The notes under the pieces are model-generated. The model saw only the letters and a program-made list of their open reading frames with translations. It had not been told where the DNA came from and made no database searches. Position numbers and translations under genes: made by a program. DNA of 22,738 nt, taken from Stramenopiles sp. TOSAG23-2 (Eukaryota > Sar). Of the stretch, positions 7,078 to 15,809 are shown piece after piece. Numbering within the stretch: position 1 is the first letter of the stretch; each line of letters begins with the position of its first letter. The DNA lies in assembly GCA_900128395.1 (NCBI GenBank), contig LT649501.1, positions 1 through 22,738 on the forward strand. Reading direction: 5' to 3'.

Positions 7078-8019
7078 TCACCCTCCTCCTCCTCCCCCCT
7101 CCTCCTCCTCCCACATATTAAAATATTCCCCAATACGAAATTGCGTTGGTCTACCTTTTAAATTTACATAGTTTGGATTATATCGTTGCTCATCCATGCA
7201 ACGAAAATCAATTGATACACGAGTATTTGTTGTATCATTTGCTATTGTATAATGCTTACATTGATTTCCCCAAAACATTAAACATTCACCATATTCCATT
7301 TCCATCGGTTTAAAATCTTTTTTATCAGGTATCGTTTCAACATATAATGACATTGATTTACAAATATTATTAATTGGAATCCAAAAATTAATTTCAGATG
7401 GTTGATGATGATATTCAAAATCTATATGTGGATGTCCCATTGCCTTTTCACTTGGTGGATTTACACGTAACGTTGGCCTTCGCTGATATATTATCTTATT
7501 ACTTGCTAATTTTAAGGATACAATATCTTTACAAAAACGATTTAATAAAGCATTATATTTTTCAAAAATTTCCATTTCTCTTTTTGTTTTTGAACCATGT
7601 TTACGTGTAATTTGCATATATATTTTATGAAATGGACTGTTATTTGTACGTGTTTCTTTTACATTATTACCTTTTAAAAGATGTATAGTATTGAATGCTT
7701 GTTCAATTATTTGCATATTATCAAAATTATTATTCTGATTCCCATCAATGTTATTATAATTCAATAAAAATTTCTCCTCTAAATTTGCTTCTTTAAAAAT
7801 TTCAATCATTATTTCTCGAAACGGATATTTCTTTACATCATATTTAAAAATCTGCATTGTTCGTGTTGATGGATGTGGTAAATATTTTTCAGGATAATTT
7901 TTCAACCGTATTGGTATATTTGATGATACATTTATATGATTATCTTCATTAGAATTAGTATTAATATTTATTTGGTTGATTATTTCTTCATGATCTACGG
8001 TGGAATTTTTATTTCCCAT
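7078..8019 (-). CDS. StrG-like 2-oxoglutarate/Fe(II)-type oxygenase family protein
   Basis: The product is 313 aa. The C-terminal half matches the StrG-like group of the 2-oxoglutarate/iron oxygenase fold: RPTLRVNPP (181-189), HID with His198 and Asp200 as proximal metal ligands, EINFWIPI (209-216), then His256 as distal ligand in CKHYTIAND, and Arg267 as likely 2-oxoglutarate anchor in TRVSIDFR. The substrate is unknown; StrG is a streptomycin-pathway protein and relatives are scattered in bacteria and protists. The N-terminus MGNKNST fits an N-myristoylation signal (Gly2, Ser6), suggesting membrane attachment. Residues 1-40 and 88-102 are Asn-rich. The C-terminal EEEEGGGGGG comes from a GGA/GAG microsatellite that runs into the stop codon. 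Transfer from bacteria is possible but not shown. Confidence 0.75.
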   Translation of the reverse strand: MGNKNSTVDHEEIINQININTNSNEDNHINVSSNIPIRLKNYPEKYLPHPSTRTMQIFKYDVKKYPFREIMIEIFKEANLEEKFLLNYNNIDGNQNNNFDNMQIIEQAFNTIHLLKGNNVKETRTNNSPFHKIYMQITRKHGSKTKREMEIFEKYNALLNRFCKDIVSLKLASNKIIYQRRPTLRVNPPSEKAMGHPHIDFEYHHQPSEINFWIPINNICKSMSLYVETIPDKKDFKPMEMEYGECLMFWGNQCKHYTIANDTTNTRVSIDFRCMDEQRYNPNYVNLKGRPTQFRIGEYFNMWEEEEGGGGGG

Positions 8020-8687
8020 ATTTTTCTTAAGTATTATTTTCTATAGTTTGATCGAAATTTTATGAATGGATTGTATATAATTCTTATCTTCTATGTTGTT
8101 GTTGCTATATCTGGATATAGATCGCAATACAGAGTAATAAATAATTAATATCAAAAATGTATGTGTGTATGTGTATTTCAATTATATTAGAATTATAATA
8201 AAAAAACTGCAATAAATTAATAAGAAGACGCGAGATGATTTGATGCATCACTTTTGGTGCGCTTTGCTTTTTTACATCGCAAATCCAATACTGTGGCATT
8301 ATAAATAAAAATTAAAACTACACAGTATTGGAAAAAATGAGATCAAATGAGTTCCATATTGTCGTTGTATTCCTTATGTACAACACTAAAAAAAGCCCTA
8401 GCATAGCAATACCATGTAATGTGAATTTCTAGCATGGGAATATAACCTGTTTCAACTAATGGCCACCAGATCACCAAACACCGAAACAATTCTAAAATCT
8501 TCATAAAATAACACTACACACTATTAAAATTACAAACTACATAATATATATGTATAATAACAAATACTATAAACACATACAGACATGATAGAGACAGTAC
8601 AAACATTTCATATATATATATATTCAGTGAGATACAAGATAATACATACAATATTATAACAGAATATAAGAATACAATAATTTAAAC
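8020..8687. other. Divergent intergenic region (StrG-like / eL37)
   Basis: These 668 bases hold the promoters of the two flanking genes. They are AT-rich with a perfect 12-bp inverted repeat at 8284-8332. Short TA runs occur near 8610-8620. No conserved ribosomal-gene promoter element was recognised and no further gene is supported. Confidence 0.55.
8284..8332. other. Perfect 12-bp inverted repeat
   Basis: TCCAATACTGTG (8284-8295) and its exact complement CACAGTATTGGA (8321-8332) flank a 25-nt AT-rich loop. It lies about 355 bp upstream of eL37 and 265 bp upstream of the StrG-like gene. It could be a protein-binding site, a small RNA hairpin or the relic of a short foldback element. Confidence 0.7.
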
Positions 8688-8960
8688 ATGACAAAAGGTA
8701 CAACTAGTTTCGGTAAAAGACATTCTAAAAGTCATACAATATGTCGTCGTTGTGGTAAATCTTCTTTTCACATCCAAAAGAAACGCTGCGCTTCGTGTGG
8801 CTACCCTAAAGCTAAAATGCGTAGTTACCATCATCATGCCAAAGCACTTCGTAGACGTTGCGAAGGTACAGGTAGAATGAGATACAAACGTAATTTACCA
8901 AGAAGAGCTAAAAATGGTTTCCGTGAAGGTACTAAAGCAAAACGTGTAGCACGTAACTAA
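8688..8960 (+). CDS. RPL37: 60S ribosomal protein eL37
   Basis: The product is 90 aa, the normal length for this small basic protein of the large ribosomal subunit, which contacts 5.8S/25S rRNA near the exit tunnel. It begins [12 protein letters not shown] and carries the zinc-binding cysteines C19-x2-C22 and C34-x2-C37, then GTGRMRY and the end motif FREGTKAK typical of the family. No intron interrupts the coding sequence. One oddity is [17 protein letters not shown] around 46-62, where most eukaryotes have a Trp-containing segment. The ATG matches the universal start of the family. Confidence 0.97.
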   Translation: MTKGTTSFGKRHSKSHTICRRCGKSSFHIQKKRCASCGYPKAKMRSYHHHAKALRRRCEGTGRMRYKRNLPRRAKNGFREGTKAKRVARN

Positions 8961-9887
8961 ACGTATGGATATACATGTATGTATATATATATATATTTTG
9001 ATGTATGATATAGTTAATAAAAAAAATACTGATAATATAATATATATATATGTATATGTAGCATGCAAATAGGTTTATGTAAGGATAGGTTTTTTACTTT
9101 TATATTGAAGTAATGGATTGTAATACAACAACAGCAATTGATATATATATATATATAAATAATTATATACGTATATGAACACGCGTAATTGAAAGATACT
9201 AGTTAATTCACATGTATAAAATGTTATATGAATGATTTCTCAAGGACTGGTGTTTTTTAAAAAAAAATATGAAAAAAATGTTTAATATGTGGTATCTATA
9301 GACATGCCGTTTATAGATTTACACAGAGATGTACGTAGGTGTTAATCTCTCTTGAAAGTTAAGAGTGTTGTGTGTGTGTTATAATGTATTTTGTTAATGT
9401 AAAAGTACACGTTAGTTTGAAATATATATATATATTTTTATACGGTATGATGTGCGGTGATTCCTTTCTCTTGAATATTCCCCTCTGTATATATTGTTCT
9501 TTGTATTTTTTATTTGTTTATCGGTATAATATATATATGGTATGATATGTACACCAGACTAAAAAATATATAATATTCAAATATAAATGATATAAATACC
9601 ATATTCTACAAAAAATTTTTTTTAACACATCTCCTCACACACACACACAAATCTCGCCTACCTCCTAACACCAGATCACCAGATAATAGCGGATACATCA
9701 TAGATTCATACTCGTATATAATATATATATATAACACGGGGCAGGTATCGAATAGGAAGCTGGTGCAAGATTCGCATTCCGCTTCACAACGGTGCAGGTT
9801 CACAAACACGGTGCATGTAAAATATAGCTTCACAAACACGGTGCCAGGTACGACAATACACAAACACGGTGCAGGTAAATCACGCGC
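8961..9887. other. Convergent 3' intergenic region (eL37 / exostosin)
   Basis: In these 927 bases the left two thirds are AT-rich with several (TA)n microsatellites (for example near 8985-8998, 9139-9155 and 9720-9733) and hold no visible gene. The right third (about 9650-9887) contains degenerate direct repeats and an apparent copy of the end of the exostosin gene, described separately. Confidence 0.6.
9731..9885. repeat. Degenerate direct repeats with core CACAAACACGGTGCAGGTA
   Basis: Four copies of the core start their CGGTGC word at about 9790, 9809, 9839 and 9867, with a weaker copy (ACACGGGGCAGGTA) near 9734. Spacing is irregular (19, 30 and 28 bp). The array ends about two bases before the exostosin stop codon. 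No link to a known repeat family was recognised. Confidence 0.7.
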
Positions 9888-11419
9888 CTACCTCCTCACC
9901 CAATCACTCCCACCAGTCGGTTTATATAATTGTACTTTACGTGCTAATTTTCTTAAAATCATATCATATGCATCCCCTTTCATTGAATATGGTTGTTGAT
10001 ATGTAAAATGAATCCAATTTTTACGTAATTCTGCCAACATTTCCAATATTCGTTCTTGTGGAATTGACATCAATATTTCTTTCAAATTAACAATATCAGA
10101 TTCCATTACTTTTACAGTAAATTTACGATAATCAATAAATTCTTCAAATGGCAATTCAATATTATCAGCTATAACAACTGGGATGCAACCTAATGCAACG
10201 GAATCAAAGAAACGTCTACTCCATGGTGCAAATCCACGTGGGCATAAGCAAAATAATGAATCCCGTACTTCTTGTAAATAATTTTTCGATGGTCCTTCAT
10301 AAATTTTCATCAATGCATCACCTTTAAAACGTTTTAATAAATATTGTCGTACACCATTACTATAATGTGGACTAAATCCAGATTTAATTTTCAAATCATA
10401 ATGTCCTTGTTCATGATACCAATTGACTGTACCACGAAAATGTGCAAATATTGTTTTGTTTTTTACATTCAAAGATTGGCCACCACGTCCATCTCTCCAT
10501 AATCTTGGATCAACCATTAATGGTGGTATGACAATATCTTTATGCGTATTGAAACATCCCATATTTAAATCACCTAAATGAGATAAAAATATCGAATTTC
10601 GTAATTCTTTAAAATAGATATGATCCGTATTATCTAACCATGATAAACAACCACCAAAATCATGTACAAATGGCCATATATGATCACGTCCTTGTGTACC
10701 TGTTTGTTTAATTAATGTATGATGTGTGTATACATATATATATGGTTAGAAAAATGATTATTGTTATTATTATGTATTAGGGAAGGAGTGTGTTTCTATT
10801 ATATTATATTACTGTAATATTATAATATATGATTGTGATACCTACGTTTCCAATATGGGAATTCATTTATAATATGTTTCAATACTTCTTCAACTAAAAA
10901 ACGATATTTTGGAAATTGACTAAATGAACGATATACTAAGCATGTTGCATAGACTGGTATGAAGAAAAAATCAGCCTCTTCCGGATCAAAAGTACGCACA
11001 CCATGTGCATTATTGATTAATTGTTGGTGAATATATATTTCACTTGAAAACACACCATTACTACACCATGGATTACGTTTATGTATTAAACTATTCGCCC
11101 ATAATGGTAAATCATATACATATATTTTAAAATTATATTTTGATGTTTTTGTTCCAACGACTTTACTGCCAATATTTGGTACGGAAGATGATGCGGCAGA
11201 ACCTAGATTATTATTTCCACCAAACATATTACTAAACAAATTTAACCTAGATATTCTATTATTGTTATTGTTATTATTATCATTATTATTTGCTACGATA
11301 CTATTTAATGTCCTTCGCCGTTTTTCCAAATTATTATTATTCATTGATAAAAATACAATACTACCACATATTGCACATATAATATATATTACTATACGTG
11401 CAACTTTATTTAACGCCAT
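9888..11419 (-). CDS. Exostosin-family (GT47) glycosyltransferase, two exons
   Basis: Exon 1 is 11419-10846 and exon 2 is 10699-9888; together they give 461 aa. The N-terminal hydrophobic stretch (about 8-25) makes a type II Golgi membrane protein. A poly-Asn and Ser-rich stem follows, then the exostosin domain starts at KIYVYDLP. Family hallmarks are EADFFFIPVYATC, GRDHIWPFVHDFGGC (created across the splice), the stretch SLFCLCPRGFAPWSRRFFDS, GCIPVVIADNIELPFEEF, and DYRKFTV. Such enzymes add sugars such as xylose, galactose or glucuronate to cell-wall or matrix polysaccharides; donor and acceptor cannot be read from sequence. The splice restores Arg-Thr-Gln-Gly with no frame break. Without splicing, exon 1 would run into the intron and stop after about eight residues. 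The C-terminus GGSDWVRR lies inside duplicated DNA. Confidence 0.92.
10700..10845 (-). other. Intron in exostosin gene (146 nt)
   Basis: Read on the minus strand it begins GTAGGTATC and ends AAACAAACAG. A CTAAC branch motif lies at 10745-10749 (plus coordinates), about 46 nt before the 3' site. Phase is 1: the codon for Arg is split C/GT. Its removal reconstructs a conserved family segment, so confidence is high. It gives a local reference for what spliceosomal introns look like in this genome. Confidence 0.9.
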
Positions 11420-11776
11420 TGTTCTGTTATAATATTGTTGTTATATTAGGTGTATGAATTATATGTATAAGTACATTTTGGTTAGATAGAATTATATGTT
11501 TTTATTATTTTTAGTATTAAATATTTTTATATATATATATTATTTATGTTTGTATTTTTTTAATAATGGTATTTCCATGTAAATATTTTTATTATACATG
11601 ATTGTTGATGAATAAACTCCATCTTCTCATACTACATATAAAAAATTATAGAAATTACGAAAAATATTTTATATATAAAATATACTCGTATTTTATCACA
11701 CAACAAAACACAAAACATTAAAACACATGTATATACATACACACGATCATAAAAACTTTTAAAAAACATCCATCAT
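11420..11776. other. Intergenic region (exostosin promoter / UFSP2 3' end)
   Basis: These 357 very AT-rich bases sit between two genes on the minus strand. Several TA runs and a near-palindromic ATTTTATATATAAAAT (about 11667-11682) are visible. No gene or known element is supported. Confidence 0.55.
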
Positions 11777-13927
11777 TTAAAACAAATCAGGACGTTGTGG
11801 GCAACAAAGACTGTAAAAATCTTTTTTCGAAAAAGTATCAATACCTCTCCATCCACATGCAGTTGCTTTGTAACCTTCCAACATCACTACACGATCTTGT
11901 ATTGTATTTAAAACATCTTCCCCGCAATAATGTGGATCTAATATTAAATATTCCGTCAAACCAGTTTGATCATTCCATGCAACACCTATAATAGTAAATG
12001 CAAGTGCACCACCACCAATCATAATTGGCGTACCTTGTGTTTCAAAATGTTTTGCAACTTCCCTTGCAATAGTTCCTAATTCTTCCCCTGTACGTACAAA
12101 TATAATTTTAAACGTAACATTTAATACATGTTCTAAATATCGTCCAACTTCTTGTGATCCAATCCAATCTTTTGTTCCAACAAAACTTCTTTTTTTTTCA
12201 CCTGCATCTACTAATACTTCTTGTATTTCACGATGAGATGGTACTGGTAATGTTGTATAATTATTAAAACGAAACCAGGATACTAAAGTTTGCAAGGATC
12301 TATATGCACATCCCCATCCTTTATCATCATATCGATCTTGCATATAATGATAATAAATATATTCACCATGTACTAAATATAATTTCGTACCATCATCACC
12401 AGGTTTTTTCAATCCAACATGTACATTTTTCAATTTAAATGGTGTTGGTGATACACCACCGATAAAATCGTTGTTTGTAATGTGTGTATATCCGTTATCA
12501 TTATCATTACTTCTACTGCCATCATCTGCGGCGGAAAAATTTATTGCACAACCTAATTTAAACATTGGTCTATTTGCTGGAATATGCATTGCAAATCGTT
12601 TATGTATTGATGCACGTATGCTTTTATATTTATCACTATTTTCATAATCATCATCCATATTTATTATTAATGTAATTAAATGTGATAATCCTTTCGGTGC
12701 AAAATGAAAATTTTGATATGATTTTGAAAATTGATTGTTTTTCTCATTATCAAAAATTGAATCTTTGATTACATCAAATTGATTATGCAATCCATTTAAA
12801 CCATCATTACATGTTTTATCAATGGTAATAATAGTTGTATTATTATTGTTATCATCATCATTATTATTTATACTTTCATCAATGACAAATACTAATGTTT
12901 CACAATTCATTTTACAAACTACATGTTGTGTACCATTCGGTAATATTACGCCATTTCCACTAATTGAAGAATCTGATGAAGATTGGCCATTTCCACTAAT
13001 TGAAGAATCTGATGAAGATTGACGACGTAAATGAATATTTAAAATATTACTTTCATCATGTAATATTGATGTAATATTTGTTAAAATTGGATTTGTATCA
13101 ATCTCTAAATCACCTTGAATTTTGTATTTATCATCACTTCCTCCACCTTTGCCACCACCACCTTTCTTTTTTCCTTTTCCTTTATTACCTTTTCCACCAC
13201 CTTTTTTACCTTTTTTGCCTTTCGATGATGATGATGATGCTTGAGAGGAAGCTAATGATGCATTGAATTGATGGCTTTTCCATCCCATATTTGCATGTTG
13301 TTTTGGAACATCTTGTTGTTTAAAATAATCAACCGTAGGTAAAAGATATTTATTTCCTTCCTTATCATTTAATGTTATAATTTGATTATTTGGTAATAAA
13401 CCTATGTAATTGTCGTTGTTATTACTTTCAGGGCGAGAAGGTAAAAAAGGATTCAATGTTTCCTCTACGTATTGTTTAAATACTTTTTCATTTCCATTTA
13501 CATTTGGTAAAATTGGTATGAGTGTTTGTGTTTGTAATGTTGCACGTATGTATTTATTATTACTAATATTATTTACATTGCTGTTTATGTCAATTTTTTT
13601 AATAGTTTTTGCATTGCCATTAACCATAAATGCTGTATCTATATTAGATATTATAAAATTTGCTGGCAAAACGGTTTGATAACGATCAGTGGAAAATATT
13701 TGATCTTTTATGCTATTTTCTGTTGCATCCTTTACATACAGCCCAACTGCTTTCAAGTTGTATGGAATCATTCTTGAAACCTCTTTCCAATCATCCATCA
13801 AGTTTTTATTGTTTTCGATAATACAACAAGACAATACATTTGTATTGTCTCCATTGGTATATCCAATTAACCATGCAGTTTGAGTGATGGTGGAAGTTGT
13901 GGTGGTGAAATTGAATGTTACACTCAT
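11777..13927 (-). CDS. UFSP2: UFSP2-type UFM1-specific protease (peptidase family C78)
   Basis: The product is 716 aa. UFSP2 matures the ubiquitin-like protein UFM1 and removes it from targets, chiefly at the endoplasmic reticulum. The C-terminal catalytic domain (about 500-716) carries the nucleophile Cys540 in GWGCAYRS, the Asp664-Pro-His666 box in LDPHY, GGGALAFTI (103-111 of the domain) and GWRG near the end, all C78 hallmarks. The N-terminal ~500 residues are much less conserved. They contain a very basic Lys/Gly run (about residues 235-265) and two exact 12-residue Ser/Asp repeats. It is a little larger than animal UFSP2 (about 470 aa) because of these low-complexity insertions. No intron is needed. 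The start MSVTFNF is the first ATG. Presence of this gene implies a working UFM1 pathway in the organism. Confidence 0.93.
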   Translation of the reverse strand: MSVTFNFTTTTSTITQTAWLIGYTNGDNTNVLSCCIIENNKNLMDDWKEVSRMIPYNLKAVGLYVKDATENSIKDQIFSTDRYQTVLPANFIISNIDTAFMVNGNAKTIKKIDINSNVNNISNNKYIRATLQTQTLIPILPNVNGNEKVFKQYVEETLNPFLPSRPESNNNDNYIGLLPNNQIITLNDKEGNKYLLPTVDYFKQQDVPKQHANMGWKSHQFNASLASSQASSSSSKGKKGKKGGGKGNKGKGKKKGGGGKGGGSDDKYKIQGDLEIDTNPILTNITSILHDESNILNIHLRRQSSSDSSISGNGQSSSDSSISGNGVILPNGTQHVVCKMNCETLVFVIDESINNNDDDNNNNTTIITIDKTCNDGLNGLHNQFDVIKDSIFDNEKNNQFSKSYQNFHFAPKGLSHLITLIINMDDDYENSDKYKSIRASIHKRFAMHIPANRPMFKLGCAINFSAADDGSRSNDNDNGYTHITNNDFIGGVSPTPFKLKNVHVGLKKPGDDGTKLYLVHGEYIYYHYMQDRYDDKGWGCAYRSLQTLVSWFRFNNYTTLPVPSHREIQEVLVDAGEKKRSFVGTKDWIGSQEVGRYLEHVLNVTFKIIFVRTGEELGTIAREVAKHFETQGTPIMIGGGALAFTIIGVAWNDQTGLTEYLILDPHYCGEDVLNTIQDRVVMLEGYKATACGWRGIDTFSKKDFYSLCCPQRPDLF
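12951..13022 (-). repeat. 36-bp tandem duplication inside the UFSP2 gene
   Basis: Two units, 12951-12986 and 12987-13022, differ only at the final base. They encode QSSSDSSISGNG twice in frame, in the linker before the protease domain. The near identity points to a recent duplication. Confidence 0.9.
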
Positions 13928-14299
13928 TGTTAATATATTAAAGGAGTTGTAATCTTTAGTTTTTATCTTCTAAATTTGTTTTCATGAAATATAGACTTGG
14001 TATACAAAATCTATTATTCATTTGCACATTTCTTATTTCTTTCGGTGGTGTTGAGCATCGTGTTTTTTTGAGATTTGATCAATATATTATTCAAGTTTAA
14101 GTTTAATTCTTCTTTATAATTCGGTGTGTAGTGCTGTATAATATATGGGTTTCCTGCTGATGGTTCTTTTTTTCCTTAATTTTAATTTTTTTGTAACCCT
14201 GATCCTAACATGAAAATGAACGGAGTGCTATAGTGCTATGCCAAGCTAAAAGATGACATTTTGCAATGAGCTTGCCAGGCTTGCATCTGCACTTGCATC
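13928..14299. other. Intergenic region upstream of UFSP2
   Basis: These 372 bases hold the presumed UFSP2 promoter (minus strand). They are T-rich, with runs near 14168-14195 and a short doubled word GTGCTATAGTGCTAT at about 14226-14240. No gene is supported. Confidence 0.5.
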
Positions 14300-14659
14300 C
14301 TATATATTTATATATATATTTTTATATGTATATAAGTTTTTATCAAAAAAAATTGTATTTTTTAAATCATGGTGAAAGTGTTTATGCTTATTGTATTTTT
14401 TTTGAAATTCCGCCAATGCTTCCCTTCCTCCACTGTTGTGTAGGAACTTTATTCGATTTATTAGTTGTTCTTTTGTCAATGCTACCTTCCCACACTCATA
14501 CACATTGTGGCAGTTTGCACATTTTACTGCAAGTTCAAATTCTAATGCTTTTAATATCCGTTTATTTGTGTTGAACTTAAACCGTCTTTTCCCAGATGGT
14601 CCTATTTCTTGGAAACCATCCATGTTGACATGCGATATTTCCATGTCATTCGTTAGCAT
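14300..14659 (-). CDS. Hypothetical zinc-finger-like ORF, possibly a gene fragment
   Basis: I do not recognise this protein. From the only ATG (14659) it is 119 aa and contains CANCHNVYEC. The frame stays open upstream to 14761 with no earlier ATG, and that part adds CPIC just before the ATG, giving two CxxC pairs about 50 residues apart, as in a zinc ribbon or RING-like finger. The middle (GPSGKRRF through KKYNKHK) looks protein-like, while the last ~25 residues look like translated AT-rich noise. Either it is the 3' exon of a gene whose start is missing, or a decayed fragment. A plus-strand ORF begins only 55 bp upstream, leaving little room for a 5' exon. Confidence 0.35.
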   Translation of the reverse strand: MLTNDMEISHVNMDGFQEIGPSGKRRFKFNTNKRILKALEFELAVKCANCHNVYECGKVALTKEQLINRIKFLHNSGGREALAEFQKKYNKHKHFHHDLKNTIFFDKNLYTYKNIYINI

Positions 14660-14816
14660 TCTTACACAAATTGGGCATGTGTTGAGCTGTAATAACCGGA
14701 AATATGTGTGTAATATTCTATCACTGAAAGTGCCAAATCTAGTATCAAATGATTTTAATTTTTAAAATTATAAAGCAGAAGAAAAACAACAACAACAAGA
14801 AAATAATCATAATAAT

Positions 14817-15290
14817 ATGAATGAAGAAGAAAATAAACGCGATGATAATAAAAATATGTATAATAATAAGAAGAAAATGGAAAAAACAAGTAAGAAATCT
14901 AAATGGTCGTCTTGGTTATGTAAAAAACGAACAAAAAGAAAAGCGAATGCAACATTAGAAAAAAAAGATACTACTACTAATAATAATAATAATAATGAAA
15001 AAGACAATGAAGACGACCAGAAGGAAAAAAATAAGGTTGAGGGTGCAACTGTAAAAAAAAATGAGATAAAGGAGAAAATTGATGAAATTGATGATGAAGA
15101 AGAAGTCAAACCATTAGTAGATGAAACTAATGTCGAAGAGGATGGTGGTATATTCGATATTGATACATTCAATATCAACAATAAAACACCATATGAAGAT
15201 TTATTTTACAAACCATTGCATACGTATCTTGAATCATTTTTCAAATCGAAATTGAACGAAAAATTATTTTTAATTTCCGAAAATGATTAA
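14817..15290 (+). CDS. Hypothetical Lys/Glu/Asn-rich protein
   Basis: The product is 157 aa and unrecognised. The first ~115 residues are highly charged and low in complexity (Lys-rich, then an Asn run, then Glu/Asp/Lys), probably disordered. The last ~40 residues, IFDIDTF to LFLISEND, have a more ordered look with aromatic and hydrophobic spacing (PYEDLFYKPLHTYLESFF). It has no signal peptide or membrane segment. Codon use resembles neighbouring genes, and the opposite strand's open frame is a mirror of this biased sequence. A CAA-rich stretch precedes the ATG, as in the TPI leader. It may be a real short gene; conservation would decide. Confidence 0.5.
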   Translation: MNEEENKRDDNKNMYNNKKKMEKTSKKSKWSSWLCKKRTKRKANATLEKKDTTTNNNNNNEKDNEDDQKEKNKVEGATVKKNEIKEKIDEIDDEEEVKPLVDETNVEEDGGIFDIDTFNINNKTPYEDLFYKPLHTYLESFFKSKLNEKLFLISEND

Positions 15291-15809
15291 AATATTACAA
15301 TAGATCGTGATAGGATAAAATTAAAAATATCCGAAATATGGTTTATTCGGTTAAGTTTAGTTTTTTATTACAGCTACTATAGCTATTTTAATTTATATTT
15401 TATACTCTTATATTTAGGTTAGGCGGAGTTAGTCCTTAAAAATGACTGGGATTAGGCGCGCGGTTTTATATTTTAACTAAAAATAACTAGTTTGTTTTAT
15501 TATGAATATATCACACATGGCACCTGGCGGCATGCACAGCCTTTTTTTGTTTTATATGGTTTTACTATATAGGTTAGCTGGTTAGACTCTTTCGAATGAC
15601 AACAGATATAGTACCAGGTATGAGTTGTATCAGAGAGGAGGATAGTATATAATATAATATAATACAATAAACTTATATCTATCCAGCTATCCTTCAAAAT
15701 AATAAACTGGAAACAAACAAACATCTCCAATATATACAGTATATATATACATAAGTATATAAGTATCATATTTACAACCAGAATTATTTCAGTCGAAACT
15801 TATTAAAAG
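15291..15809. other. Intergenic region before the cysteine-rich receptor-like gene
   Basis: These 519 bases contain a slightly GC-richer patch at about 15412-15465 (GGTTAGGCGGAG, GATTAGGCGCGCGG) and a TATAATATAATATAAT run at about 15647-15662. No tRNA, other RNA gene or protein gene is supported. The promoter of the downstream gene should be here. Confidence 0.5.

Noticed and set aside
9755-9800. tRNA T-arm-like words (GATTCGCATTCC, GGTTCACAAACACGG)
   Set aside because: No stem flanks the loop-like words and no D or anticodon arm is present; they belong to the direct repeats.
9606-9863. 85-aa minus-strand open frame downstream of exostosin
   Set aside because: It is translated from the repeat array and the duplicated gene end. 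The short similarity of its GGRRDL part to the exostosin C-terminus is explained by that duplication.
9888-10562. Exostosin second half as a separate gene starting at MGCFNTHK
   Set aside because: The frame stays open upstream to a splice acceptor at 10700, and joining to the first half restores conserved exostosin residues.
14807-15181. Ser/Phe-rich membrane-like minus-strand frame
   Set aside because: It is the reverse image of Lys/Glu/Asn-rich codons of the plus-strand ORF.
15500-15769. 89-aa minus-strand open frame upstream of the receptor-like gene
   Set aside because: It is composed of Ile/Tyr/Leu-rich AT readthrough with no recognisable domain, in a likely promoter region.
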